34,643 nucleotides of DNA, from contig CANSTU010000036.1 in the NCBI GenBank assembly GCA_947650005.1, positions 1 through 34,643 on the forward strand, given 5' to 3'. This stretch comes from an uncultured Lachnospiraceae bacterium (lineage in GTDB: Bacteria; Bacillota; Clostridia; Lachnospirales; Lachnospiraceae). Below, piece by piece: positions 23,608-30,798 of the stretch. Each line of letters begins with the position of its first letter. The first letter of the stretch is position 1. Position numbers and translations under genes: made by a program. Under the pieces are notes generated by a model. It was not told where the DNA came from, did not search any database, and saw nothing but the letters and a program-made list of their open reading frames with translations.

Positions 23608-23979
23608 TCAATTGTCGTCACAGCCGCAGGACGGTCCGTCGGCAAAGGGCGGGAACGGCCTGGGGAATGGCTGATCCGGTCTGGGACCCGGTTCCGAACA
23701 GGGAGGTTCCGGACGTTTATCCTGGCAAGGGCAGCCCCCATCGCGTTCCGCCCCGGCCCGGCGGATCTCCTCATGTACGTGGCCCATATTCCGCATATCC
23801 GTTCCACATCTGGACGGCTCCTCCCGTCTCGGAGCGCCGCTCCTAGGCGCGATCGGCTCACAGCACGGAGGCGTATTTCTCCTACAGGAACACTCTCCCA
23901 TACATCCGTTGTTCGTTGTGCAGCATTGATTCGACCGGCTGCAGCAGCATAAAAGCAGCAATAAATACAGACAGTTCAT
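23608..23979 (-). CDS. Cysteine-rich small protein of unknown function
   Basis: A 123-residue protein starting MNCLYLLLLLCCCSRSNQCC. A short hydrophobic Leu/Cys run is followed by a Cys-, Arg- and Pro-rich segment (CCEPIAPRSGAPRREEPSRC) and ends with CGCDDN, with about 18 cysteines in all. The run of only about ten hydrophobic residues is short for a membrane segment. I know similar LLLLLCCC openings among unannotated Clostridia proteins but no function. Many cysteines suggest metal binding or a cross-linked spore or envelope component; this is speculation. The frame is open to 24075; AAAGGAG eight bases before the ATG at 23979 decides the start. It is convergent with potD. Confidence 0.6.
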   Translation of the reverse strand: MNCLYLLLLLCCCSRSNQCCTTNNGCMGECSCRRNTPPCCEPIAPRSGAPRREEPSRCGTDMRNMGHVHEEIRRAGAERDGGCPCQDKRPEPPCSEPGPRPDQPFPRPFPPFADGPSCGCDDN

Positions 23980-24040
23980 ATTCTCATCTCCTTTACCATT
24001 ACTATATGTAAAGGAAACGAAATACGTTCCTATCCGCGTC

Positions 24041-24097
24041 AAACGCCGGAAAGGCCTCCCTGGCACAGAGGCCAAGGACCAGGCCTTTCCGGCGTTT
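24041..24097 (-). terminator. Long hairpin after the DUF5662 gene
   Basis: A perfect 17-bp stem (AAACGCCGGAAAGGCCT / AGGCCTTTCCGGCGTTT) with a 23-base loop lies 8 bases after the DUF5662 stop. The stem itself ends in GTTT on the minus strand; the U-run is short. Confidence 0.7.
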
Positions 24098-24105
24098 AAT
24101 AGCAG

Positions 24106-24705
24106 CTACCGCCTCCGCCTTCTCCTGCCCTTTCCAAGAAGTTTTACCCGCACATAGGCAAAAGTGGCCGCCTCTCCTTTTCTGGCAAGCATGGTCAAAA
24201 GCTTCAATAACAGCGCTCTCGTCTTCTCATGCATGATAGGCAGTTCCTTGGAGGAAGTAAAATACAGCAAAGGATCTTCATCCTTGTATGCGCTGCCCCG
24301 GTATACCTTGGAAGCGGCAATTCTGTCCATCAGCATTTCCGCCACGTATTTCACAGGCATCTCCACCGGGGCCATTCCACCGGGCACATCTCTGGTGCTG
24401 TAGTCGATCCAATATTCATAGTGGTGTCTGTTACGGCCCTTATGATGAAGCCACGCGGAGGAATAACCCTTTTCTTCCCGTTCCGCATTGTTTGGGCTCC
24501 GGTCTCCCTGAAAATATTTGGCTCCCATTAGAAATTCTGTTGGTTCATATTTGGACAGATCGTGGGTGAGTCCCTGCTTATATAATCCTACGGCAAAGCA
24601 GCCTTTCATCACCAAATATTTGTGATAGGTAATCGTCTTTAAATGCCTCCATGCCCCGGTAGGTATAATCATGCGCCGGCAGCGGCTTCGTTCTTCTCTT
24701 TTCAC
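24106..24705 (-). CDS. DUF5662 family protein
   Basis: A 199-residue protein of a family common in Clostridia, with no known activity. Diagnostic segments are HLKTITYHKYLVMKGCF, GLTHDLSKYEPTEF, YFQGDRSPNNAEREEKGYS, AWLHHKGRNRHHYEYWIDYS and MPVKYVAEMLMDRIAASKVY. The many conserved His and Asp residues (HDLSKY, HHKGRNRHH) look like a metal-binding HD-type site, but that is inference. It ends in GKGRRRRRR. A GTG start at 24705 overlaps the stop of the GlgX-like gene by four bases; an ATG at 24672 is the alternative, but it lacks a ribosome site. Coupling to the GlgX-like gene suggests a shared role. Confidence 0.8.
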   Translation of the reverse strand: MKREERSRCRRMIIPTGAWRHLKTITYHKYLVMKGCFAVGLYKQGLTHDLSKYEPTEFLMGAKYFQGDRSPNNAEREEKGYSSAWLHHKGRNRHHYEYWIDYSTRDVPGGMAPVEMPVKYVAEMLMDRIAASKVYRGSAYKDEDPLLYFTSSKELPIMHEKTRALLLKLLTMLARKGEAATFAYVRVKLLGKGRRRRRR

Positions 24706-26675
24706 TCTGTTTTCCGTCCTCTTCCCCGATTTTTACGGCCGCGTTTCGCCCCCTTGGAACCTTTTTCCAGGGCCATTCCTTCCAGGATGCAGATCGATCG
24801 TTCCCGCACCGGATATTTTCTGCGGATATCCGTCTCCTGCTCCTCTTCCGAAGCCATCTGTCCGCCTGAAGCAGGCGGAAACCACTCCGCTCCGGCTGCC
24901 GTCGCCGTGTTACAGACCTCCTGCCATTTCATTCCCGCCGGAAGGGCCGGAAGGGCGAATTCATGGGCCTCCCAGTGCATATTATATGCAAGGTAGAGGA
25001 AACTATCGTCTTCCTCCCTGTCCTTTTTCGCATAGCGGCCGCAGTACATCACTCCCGCCTGCCTGCTCAGCCTGTCCGCATCCAGCCGCCAGGCGTCTTT
25101 TCCATGATAGGACAGATCAGGATAACCGTAACCCCTATAATCCAACATGGTAAATTCTTTTTCCTGATGCAGAATGGGATGGCGCTTCCGGAAAGCGATC
25201 GCCTCTTTGACAAAGGCATAGAAGTCTTTGTTCCTTTCCACCAGCCGCCAGTCCAGCCAGCTCACCTCATTGTCCTGGCAGTACGGATTGTTGTTTCCCT
25301 TCCTGCTGAAACCGAATTCGTCTCCGCCAAGGATCATAGGAGTCCCTTGGGCCGTTAAAAGGAGCAGCATAGCATTCTTCATCTGCCTTTTGCGCAGTTC
25401 CAAGATACTCTTTCTCCTCGTCTTCCCCTCGCAGCCGCAATTCCAGCTCACATTATAGGTCTCCCCATCGGAGCCTCCCTCTCCGTTTTCCTCATTGTGT
25501 TTTCTGTCGTAGGACACCAGATCTGCCAGGGTAAAACCACAATAATTGGTAATATAATTGATGACCCCGGCCTGTTCGCCGCTGCGTTTCAGGCTTTCCA
25601 GCGCCGGCGAAAGGGAACCCTCGTCGCTTTTCAGGAAGCGGCGTATCGCGTACAAAAATCCGTCATTGTAGGTTGCCAGATTCTTGTATACAGGAGGCTG
25701 CGAACCATCAAAAATCTCGCGGCAGGGTATATCCTGATAGAAAAGCTTCACATTCCCCAAGATCGGTTCCGTTGCCAAAAGGGCCATAGGAACCTGTGTG
25801 CCCATCAGGTGAAAACCATCCACATGATATTCCAGAACCCAGTGCCTTACCACTTCCAAAATGTATGCCTGCTTCACCTCCATGGGAAAATAGAACTGCA
25901 TGACCACTTCGATCCCCGCCCGATGCAGAGCTTTCACCATATCACGAAATTCCCTGCCTGGGCAACCCGTTGCCGATAGGGACATCTTGGGTGCAAAATA
26001 GTATCCCCGCTTATACCCCCAGTAGTTGATCCGCGGCGTCTCCTCCTCCGGCGGATCCATATAATGGGACAGCGCAGCTTCCATACTGGCCTCCGCCTTA
26101 GGAGGCTTTTCCAGCTCCATAAACTCATAGGAAGGCATCAGCTCCACCGCAGTGATTCCCAGGTCAAGCAAATACGGGATTTTCTCCGCGATCCCTGCAA
26201 AAGTTCCCTTGCACGATACGCCGGAACTGCCATGCCGCGTGAATCCCCGCGGATGGAGCAGATAAAGGACTGTTTCCGCCAGCGGCGTCATCAAAGGCAT
26301 GTCCTCTTCCCAATCGTAGCTCTCTCTCTCTATCCCGCCCTTTAAAAGAGGACTGACTAATTTCCCCCAGCGTTCGTTCCCGTAAACGATCCCTGCATAA
26401 GGATCCGTAACGACCTCGTCCCCTGCATAAAAATTATATTTGAAATCAATTCCCTCCAGTCCGTCCACCTGGAGACAATAAATATTTCCGATCCTTTTGC
26501 CGGTACGAAACGGCAGCCTGATTGGGGCGCCGTGATTTTTCAGATACAGAAGCACGCCGCATTCCTCCAGGGAATGAAGGGCGGCGGCAAAATTCACTTT
26601 CCCGTCGGGCTCAAAGGACGCTCCCATGGGATAAGGCTTTCCGGGAAGGGTTTTTAAATTCTGTCTCGATACCAT
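24702..26675 (-). CDS. GlgX/isoamylase-like GH13 homologue, predicted catalytically dead
   Basis: A 657-residue homologue of glycogen-debranching enzymes (GH13_11). It has an N-terminal CBM48-like domain (residues 15-100), then the barrel with INYWGYKRGYYFAPK. The usual catalytic positions are changed. VDGFRFD reads VDGFHLM, so the nucleophile Asp is Met at about 291. The LIAEPWD acid/base Glu reads LFYQDIP, Gln at about 314. The NHD Asp of the third site reads NYC, Cys at about 379. Region I DVVYNH reads QFYFPM. Neighbouring sequence such as GFTLADLVSYDRKHNEENGE and LTAQGTPMILGGDEFG is well kept, so this is not random decay. It may bind glycogen or regulate, not cleave. It ends in a basic tail. 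The ATG at 26675 has AAAGGAG upstream; the frame is open to 26735. Confidence 0.85.
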   Translation of the reverse strand: MVSRQNLKTLPGKPYPMGASFEPDGKVNFAAALHSLEECGVLLYLKNHGAPIRLPFRTGKRIGNIYCLQVDGLEGIDFKYNFYAGDEVVTDPYAGIVYGNERWGKLVSPLLKGGIERESYDWEEDMPLMTPLAETVLYLLHPRGFTRHGSSGVSCKGTFAGIAEKIPYLLDLGITAVELMPSYEFMELEKPPKAEASMEAALSHYMDPPEEETPRINYWGYKRGYYFAPKMSLSATGCPGREFRDMVKALHRAGIEVVMQFYFPMEVKQAYILEVVRHWVLEYHVDGFHLMGTQVPMALLATEPILGNVKLFYQDIPCREIFDGSQPPVYKNLATYNDGFLYAIRRFLKSDEGSLSPALESLKRSGEQAGVINYITNYCGFTLADLVSYDRKHNEENGEGGSDGETYNVSWNCGCEGKTRRKSILELRKRQMKNAMLLLLTAQGTPMILGGDEFGFSRKGNNNPYCQDNEVSWLDWRLVERNKDFYAFVKEAIAFRKRHPILHQEKEFTMLDYRGYGYPDLSYHGKDAWRLDADRLSRQAGVMYCGRYAKKDREEDDSFLYLAYNMHWEAHEFALPALPAGMKWQEVCNTATAAGAEWFPPASGGQMASEEEQETDIRRKYPVRERSICILEGMALEKGSKGAKRGRKNRGRGRKTE

Positions 26676-26724
26676 GTCTAACCGTTCTCCTTTCGTATGC
26701 CGGAAAATGTCTGCATCACTTTCA

Positions 26725-26730
26725 ATTATA
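26725..26730 (-). promoter_or_regulatory. Probable -10 element of the GlgX-like operon
   Basis: TATAAT on the minus strand about 50 bases before the start. No good -35 hexamer sits at 16-18 bases, so the promoter call is partial. Confidence 0.4.
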
Positions 26731-26785
26731 AGCAAGAAATTTGTTCTATTTTACCATATTATGCCCCATGAAACAAGAAAAATAA

Positions 26786-26826
26786 CCAAAAAAAGCCCAC
26801 CGACTCCAAGAGGATCCGGTGGGCTT
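26786..26826 (-). terminator. Intrinsic terminator of the nucleobase permease gene
   Basis: A 10-bp stem (AAGCCCACCG / CGGTGGGCTT) followed on the minus strand by TTTTTTT, 12 bases after the permease stop. Confidence 0.9.
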
Positions 26827-26837
26827 CCCCATCCTTT

Positions 26838-28208
26838 TTACAAGAAAATATACTTTAAAATGAATAAAACGGTGAGAATATACATCAATATGCTGATTCT
26901 CTTGTCCTTCCCCTTGCCTGTGATCAGGTTCAGCAGCGTCCAGGAGATCACACCGATGGCAATTCCTTCGGAAATGCTGTAAGCCAGAGGCATGGCAATA
27001 ATGCACAAGAATGCCGGAATGGCCTCAGCCATATCGTCGAAGTTAATCCGCACCACGGCGCCCATCATATAGAAGCCCACGATGATCAGGGCAGGCGCCG
27101 TCGCAAAGGACGGGATCGTCAGAAACAACGGTGAAAAGATCAGAGCCAGCAGGAACAGAAGACCTGTGGTCATCGCGGTAAGTCCGGTGCGTCCCCCTTC
27201 TGTCACGCCGGAAGCGCTTTCCACATAGGTTGTGGTGGTGGAAGTTCCAAAGACCGCCCCAACGCTGGTCGCCACTGCGTCCGCAAGAAGGGCCCCCTTG
27301 ATCCTGGGAAGCTTCCCGTCCCGATCCAGCATGTCCGCCTTAGAGGCCACGCCGATCAGGGTTCCAAGAGTATCGAACAAGTCAACGAACAGGAATGCAA
27401 ACATGATTACGATAAAGTCAAGGATCTTGACACTTCCGAAATCGGCCGAAAACACCTTGCCAAAGGTCTGCCCGATGGCGGTGAAATCAAAACTGATGAT
27501 CGCGGAAGGAATCACGGAATACATGCCCGCGTCCGGGTTGGGCACATAAAGCCCCACGAGTTCACAGAAGATTCCCAGCACCCAAGTGGCAATGATACCG
27601 AACAGGATGCCGCCCTTTACCTTCTTCACCAGAAGAATGGCTGTGATGAGCACTCCGATCAGCGCCAGAAGAGCGCCCACGCCGATGGAATGGAAGTTTT
27701 CGCCCTTAAAGGTCTGATAAGTTAACAGCGTGGAATCGCTGTTGACGATGATCTTCGCGTTCTGCAGACCGATGAATGCGATAAACAGGCCGATGCCTAC
27801 ACTTACCGCGGATTTCAACGTCATGGGAATCGCATTGAAGATCGCCTCACGCACATTTGTCAGCGAAAGGACGATGAAAATGATACCCTCCAGAAATACC
27901 GCCAACAGGGCGATCTGCCAGGAATATCCCATGCCTAACACCACCGTATAGGCAAAGTATACGTTCAGCCCCATGCCGGGAGCCAGCGCAAACGGATAAT
28001 TTGCGAGCAAAGCCATCAGGGCCGTCCCGATGAACGATGCCAGCGAAGTGGCGATCAGGACCGCATTCGCATCCATCCCTGCTGCGGAAAGGATACTGGG
28101 GTTGACCGCCAGGATGTAAGCCATCGTCATGAACGTGGTGATACCGGCCATCACTTCAGTCTTCACATCCGTTTTGTTTTCCTTCAACTTGAAGAAATTT
28201 TCCAACAT
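26838..28208 (-). CDS. pbuG: NCS2-family purine permease (AzgA/PbuG type)
   Basis: A 456-residue membrane transporter for hypoxanthine/guanine/adenine-type bases. AzgA-subfamily features are NKTDVKTEVMAGITTFMTMA, YILAVNPSILSAAGMD, LAPGMGLNVYFAYTVV, FVDLFDTLGTLIGVASKADM with the substrate Asp, and FGTSTTTTYVESASGVTEGG. About twelve to fourteen segments are expected. It fits the nucleoside-salvage genes upstream (amidohydrolase, cytidine deaminase, PNP). The frame is open to 28247; AGGAGG seven bases before 28208 sets the start. A promoter lies at 28252-28280. I looked for a purine riboswitch in the leader and found none. Confidence 0.92.
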   Translation of the reverse strand: MLENFFKLKENKTDVKTEVMAGITTFMTMAYILAVNPSILSAAGMDANAVLIATSLASFIGTALMALLANYPFALAPGMGLNVYFAYTVVLGMGYSWQIALLAVFLEGIIFIVLSLTNVREAIFNAIPMTLKSAVSVGIGLFIAFIGLQNAKIIVNSDSTLLTYQTFKGENFHSIGVGALLALIGVLITAILLVKKVKGGILFGIIATWVLGIFCELVGLYVPNPDAGMYSVIPSAIISFDFTAIGQTFGKVFSADFGSVKILDFIVIMFAFLFVDLFDTLGTLIGVASKADMLDRDGKLPRIKGALLADAVATSVGAVFGTSTTTTYVESASGVTEGGRTGLTAMTTGLLFLLALIFSPLFLTIPSFATAPALIIVGFYMMGAVVRINFDDMAEAIPAFLCIIAMPLAYSISEGIAIGVISWTLLNLITGKGKDKRISILMYILTVLFILKYIFL

Positions 28209-28251
28209 TTCCCTACCTCCTAAGATTTTGTAAAAATAAAAATACATTTCT

Positions 28252-28280
28252 ATTCTATACTCTATCTTCGGCTTTGTCCA
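28252..28280 (-). promoter_or_regulatory. Promoter of the purine permease gene
   Basis: TGGACA (28275-28280), 17-base spacer, TAGAAT (28252-28257) on the minus strand; the short leader leaves no room for a riboswitch. Confidence 0.6.
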
Positions 28281-28383
28281 TGACTTTTTTCACGCTTAAG
28301 CAATCCTTTGCAACAAAATACAGGCGTGATTGACGGCTTGGTTGTCGATCCCTGTTCCCGCAAGATGATCTTCGGCAGCAGAC

Positions 28384-28530
28384 TTATTTCGGAGCGTAAC
28401 GGTCGATCCGGCTGCAATTATCTTTCCAATCCATCCCGAATCCAATCCTCTTCCCCGCTCTGTCAATCGCCATTACCATTTTCTTTCCTTCATACATAAA
28501 GAAATGGGGGACATCTTTGATCCTGTCCAT
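28384..28530 (-). CDS. Small ORF or gene remnant, 48 residues
   Basis: Encodes MDRIKDVPHFFMYEGKKMV and a further 29 residues ending IDRYAPK. The codon pattern and amphipathic composition look protein-like. I do not recognise it. No strong ribosome site precedes the ATG (GCAGGT only), and the frame is open upstream to 28590 into an inverted-repeat element. It may be the 3' end of a gene disrupted by that element. Confidence 0.25.
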   Translation of the reverse strand: MDRIKDVPHFFMYEGKKMVMAIDRAGKRIGFGMDWKDNCSRIDRYAPK

Positions 28531-28584
28531 GGTACCTGCACTCACGCTTGTACTTCTATATATCGCGGGTATGGCCTGAGATAT

Positions 28585-28728
28585 CGCCAATAATAAAGAG
28601 GGTGTTGCAAAATCAGCAAATTAGATGATTTTGCAACACCCTCTTTTCTTCTTTTTCACATAAAAGTGGAGCCATTGCTCCATAAATGATTACTCATCTA
28701 TTTTGCAACAGCCCCTTTATTATTGGCG
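28585..28728. mobile_element. 144-bp element with 29-bp terminal inverted repeats (IS1182-end-like)
   Basis: The left end (28585-28613) and right end (28700-28728) match in inverted orientation at 27 of 29 positions. They read CGCCAATAATAAAG, then GGGCTGTTGCAAAAT or a close variant. GGGGCTGTTGCAAA is, as I recall, typical of IS1182-family ends. There is no transposase. The left half also forms a 21-bp hairpin (28595-28646). It looks like a MITE or a solo IS end pair. Confidence 0.7.
28595..28646. terminator. 21-bp hairpin within the inverted-repeat element
   Basis: Perfect stem AAAGAGGGTGTTGCAAAATC(A) with its complement and a 10-base loop. T-rich sequence follows on both strands, so it can end the amidohydrolase transcript (minus), whose stop is at 28768. 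Confidence 0.7.
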
Positions 28729-28767
28729 TGTTAATAGGTGCGCAAACGGTTACTGAACATGCGTTTC

Positions 28768-30078
28768 TTACGCTTCATTTCCGGACAGCCTGGCAATGAT
28801 CTCATTGGCCTTCGCATACAAGGCTTCCGGATCTTCACAGCACAAGAATTTTCCGTCCTGATAGAGGATTTTCCCATCGACCATGGTCATCTTAACATTC
28901 TGCTTGCTGCCGCTGTATACGATATTTTTCGTGATATTATTCAAAGGCTGCATATTGGGCTGATGCAAGTCTATCATGATTAAGTCGGCTTTTTTCCCTT
29001 CCGCCAGCACGTCACAGTCCGAAAGTCCCATGGCCTTCGCACCGTTTACCGTGGCCATGCGCAGTACTTCATCCGCATCGACAGCCGAAGCGTCGCTATC
29101 ATACAGCTTGGCCAGGCCCGTGGTTAAGAACATTTCCCGGAACATGTCCAAACAGTTGTTGCTGGAAGCGCCGTCCGTTCCGATTCCCACGTTGATCCCT
29201 TTTTCCAAGAAACGGGTGACGGGAGCGATGCCGCTCGCCAGCTTGGTGTTGGAGCCGGGGTTTGTGATGACAGAAAGGCCTTTTTTTGCAAATAAATCCA
29301 TGTCCTCTTCCGTGAAGTAGACGCAGTGATATCCGCCTCCGCCATAGTCAAAGAGGCCGAGGGAGTCTAAGAATTGGGGCGGCGTCATCCCGTAGCGGGC
29401 AATGCATTCCTCCGTTTCCATTTTCGTCTCCGACAGATGGGAGAATATGGGGGCTTTGTATTTGTGGACGAGTTCGGATACCTGTTCCAGAAGTTCCTTG
29501 GAACAGGTATACTCCGCATGGACGCCCATCCAATAACTGACCAGCGGATGCATGGCATTGAGTTGATTGAAGCGCTCCTCCATCACCTCAAGAGCCGGGC
29601 CGAACTTGTTCAGTCCGCTGACCTGGACGCAGCGCATCCCCATGTCGACGCAGGCCCGGGCGATGTCCTTCGGCGAGAGGTACATATCGAAAATAGCCGT
29701 AATCCCCGACGTCACGTATTCCAGAATGGCGAGCTGGGTTAAATCATAATTATCCTGATCCGTCATCTTCGCTTCCAGCGGGAATATTTTAGTATGAAGC
29801 CACTCCTGCAGGGGCATGTCGTCCGCAAGGGAACGCATGGCCACCATGGCCGAATGGGTATGGGCATCCTTGAAGCCCGGCATCAACACATTTCCCGCAC
29901 AGTCGATTTCCTGATCCCAGACGATGCGTCCTTTTCCCGTTCTGCGGTAAAAATCGTCCAGGTCTTTTCCGTCTCCCACATAAAGGATCCTGTCCTCTTC
30001 CACCCAAAGTTCACCTTCAAAAAGAGCGCTTCCTTGTGTCATTGTCAAAATTCTTGCATTGTAAAAACGGATTTTCAA
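28768..30078 (-). CDS. mtaD: Amidohydrolase, MTA/SAH deaminase type
   Basis: A 436-residue metal-dependent amidohydrolase with TIM barrel. The metal site is visible: LMPGFKDAHTHSAMVA (HxH), GVHAEYTCSKELL, PIFSHLSETKME (His), GGYHCVYFTEED (His), and VGIGTDGASSNNCLDM with the final Asp. The last motif and VSYWMGVHAEYT are characteristic of 5-methylthioadenosine/S-adenosylhomocysteine deaminases (guanine-deaminase-like clade), so it likely deaminates an adenosine derivative. Neighbouring cytidine deaminase and PNP support nucleoside salvage. Start is TTG at 30078 because AGGAGG lies seven bases upstream; the frame is open to 30102. Exact substrate is uncertain. Confidence 0.85.
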   Translation of the reverse strand: MKIRFYNARILTMTQGSALFEGELWVEEDRILYVGDGKDLDDFYRRTGKGRIVWDQEIDCAGNVLMPGFKDAHTHSAMVAMRSLADDMPLQEWLHTKIFPLEAKMTDQDNYDLTQLAILEYVTSGITAIFDMYLSPKDIARACVDMGMRCVQVSGLNKFGPALEVMEERFNQLNAMHPLVSYWMGVHAEYTCSKELLEQVSELVHKYKAPIFSHLSETKMETEECIARYGMTPPQFLDSLGLFDYGGGGYHCVYFTEEDMDLFAKKGLSVITNPGSNTKLASGIAPVTRFLEKGINVGIGTDGASSNNCLDMFREMFLTTGLAKLYDSDASAVDADEVLRMATVNGAKAMGLSDCDVLAEGKKADLIMIDLHQPNMQPLNNITKNIVYSGSKQNVKMTMVDGKILYQDGKFLCCEDPEALYAKANEIIARLSGNEA

Positions 30079-30090
30079 ACCTTTACCTCC

Positions 30091-30158
30091 TGAGTATCGC
30101 AAGCAGCGCCTGCGGTACTGCTACTAAAAAAGGGTTGCAAGCAAAGTTTCAAACTTTG
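30091..30158 (-). repeat. Leader element before the amidohydrolase
   Basis: In RNA sense: palindrome CAAAGTTT-G-AAACTTTG (30142-30158), a T-rich linker, then an AGCAG...CTGCT hairpin with CAGGCGCTGCTTGCGATA, CTC and AGGAGG. Same layout and many shared words as 18621-18686. Confidence 0.6.
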
Positions 30159-30187
30159 TCCCTGCCCTTCTTGATTCACGTAACTAT

Positions 30188-30214
30188 ACGGGCAGGCTCA
30201 ATAGGCCTGCCCGT
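30188..30214 (-). terminator. Hairpin after cytidine deaminase
   Basis: A 10-bp stem (ACGGGCAGGC / GCCTGCCCGT) with a 7-base loop, 10 bases after the cdd stop. No U-run on the minus strand, so read-through to the amidohydrolase is possible. Confidence 0.5.
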
Positions 30215-30223
30215 CATATTTTC

Positions 30224-30658
30224 TTATCGAAGCATCTGTCCGCCGAACCCCTCCGGCAGGAGTTCCCGCAGGCGGTGTACCTGGTACTTGTCTTCCGAAA
30301 CAGCAGTCACGATCTCAAAGGTATCCGGATCGCAGAATTCCTGCATCACCTGCCTGCATACGCCGCAGGGCATGGCAAACTCCGTCACCAGCCCATGCAT
30401 CCCGCCCACGACGGCAATGGCCCGGAAGGAGCGTTCCCCCTCACTCACTGCTTTAAAAAAAGCGGTACGCTCCGCGCAGTTGGTGGGAGAATAGGCCGCG
30501 TTTTCAATGTTGCAGCCCCTATACACTACAGGATTCCCGTCCTCCGTCCGCTCTGCCAGCAGGGCTGCCCCCACCTGGAAACCGGAATAGGGCACATAGG
30601 CCTTTTCCATCGCTTGGAAAGCCTCTGCGACCAGGCTTTTATATTCTCTGTCTGTCAT
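30224..30658 (-). CDS. cdd: Cytidine deaminase
   Basis: A 144-residue zinc enzyme converting cytidine or deoxycytidine to uridine. Zinc and catalytic residues are in CNIENAAYSPTNCAERTA (Cys and Glu) and MPCGVCRQVMQEFCDP (two Cys). YVPYSGFQVGAALL is the usual substrate region. Length is normal for the tetrameric class. The frame is open to 30691; ATG 30658 has AAGGG nine bases upstream. It lies 140 bases after the PNP gene and probably shares its promoter. Confidence 0.96.
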   Translation of the reverse strand: MTDREYKSLVAEAFQAMEKAYVPYSGFQVGAALLAERTEDGNPVVYRGCNIENAAYSPTNCAERTAFFKAVSEGERSFRAIAVVGGMHGLVTEFAMPCGVCRQVMQEFCDPDTFEIVTAVSEDKYQVHRLRELLPEGFGGQMLR

Positions 30659-30798
30659 TATGAACACCCTTGCCTTTCCGAAACCTGCCAAACTATATGT
30701 ATGCCAAATATGCCATACGCAGGCCTTGCGCTAAACGAGCGAGCCCATGCAATGCCAGTGGGGCTTTTCATGAATTCCCCAGCTGGCCGCCCCGGCCG

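Noticed and set aside
28209-28320. Purine riboswitch before the nucleobase permease
   Set aside because: The leader from the predicted promoter is only about 35-45 bases and has no three-way-junction pattern.
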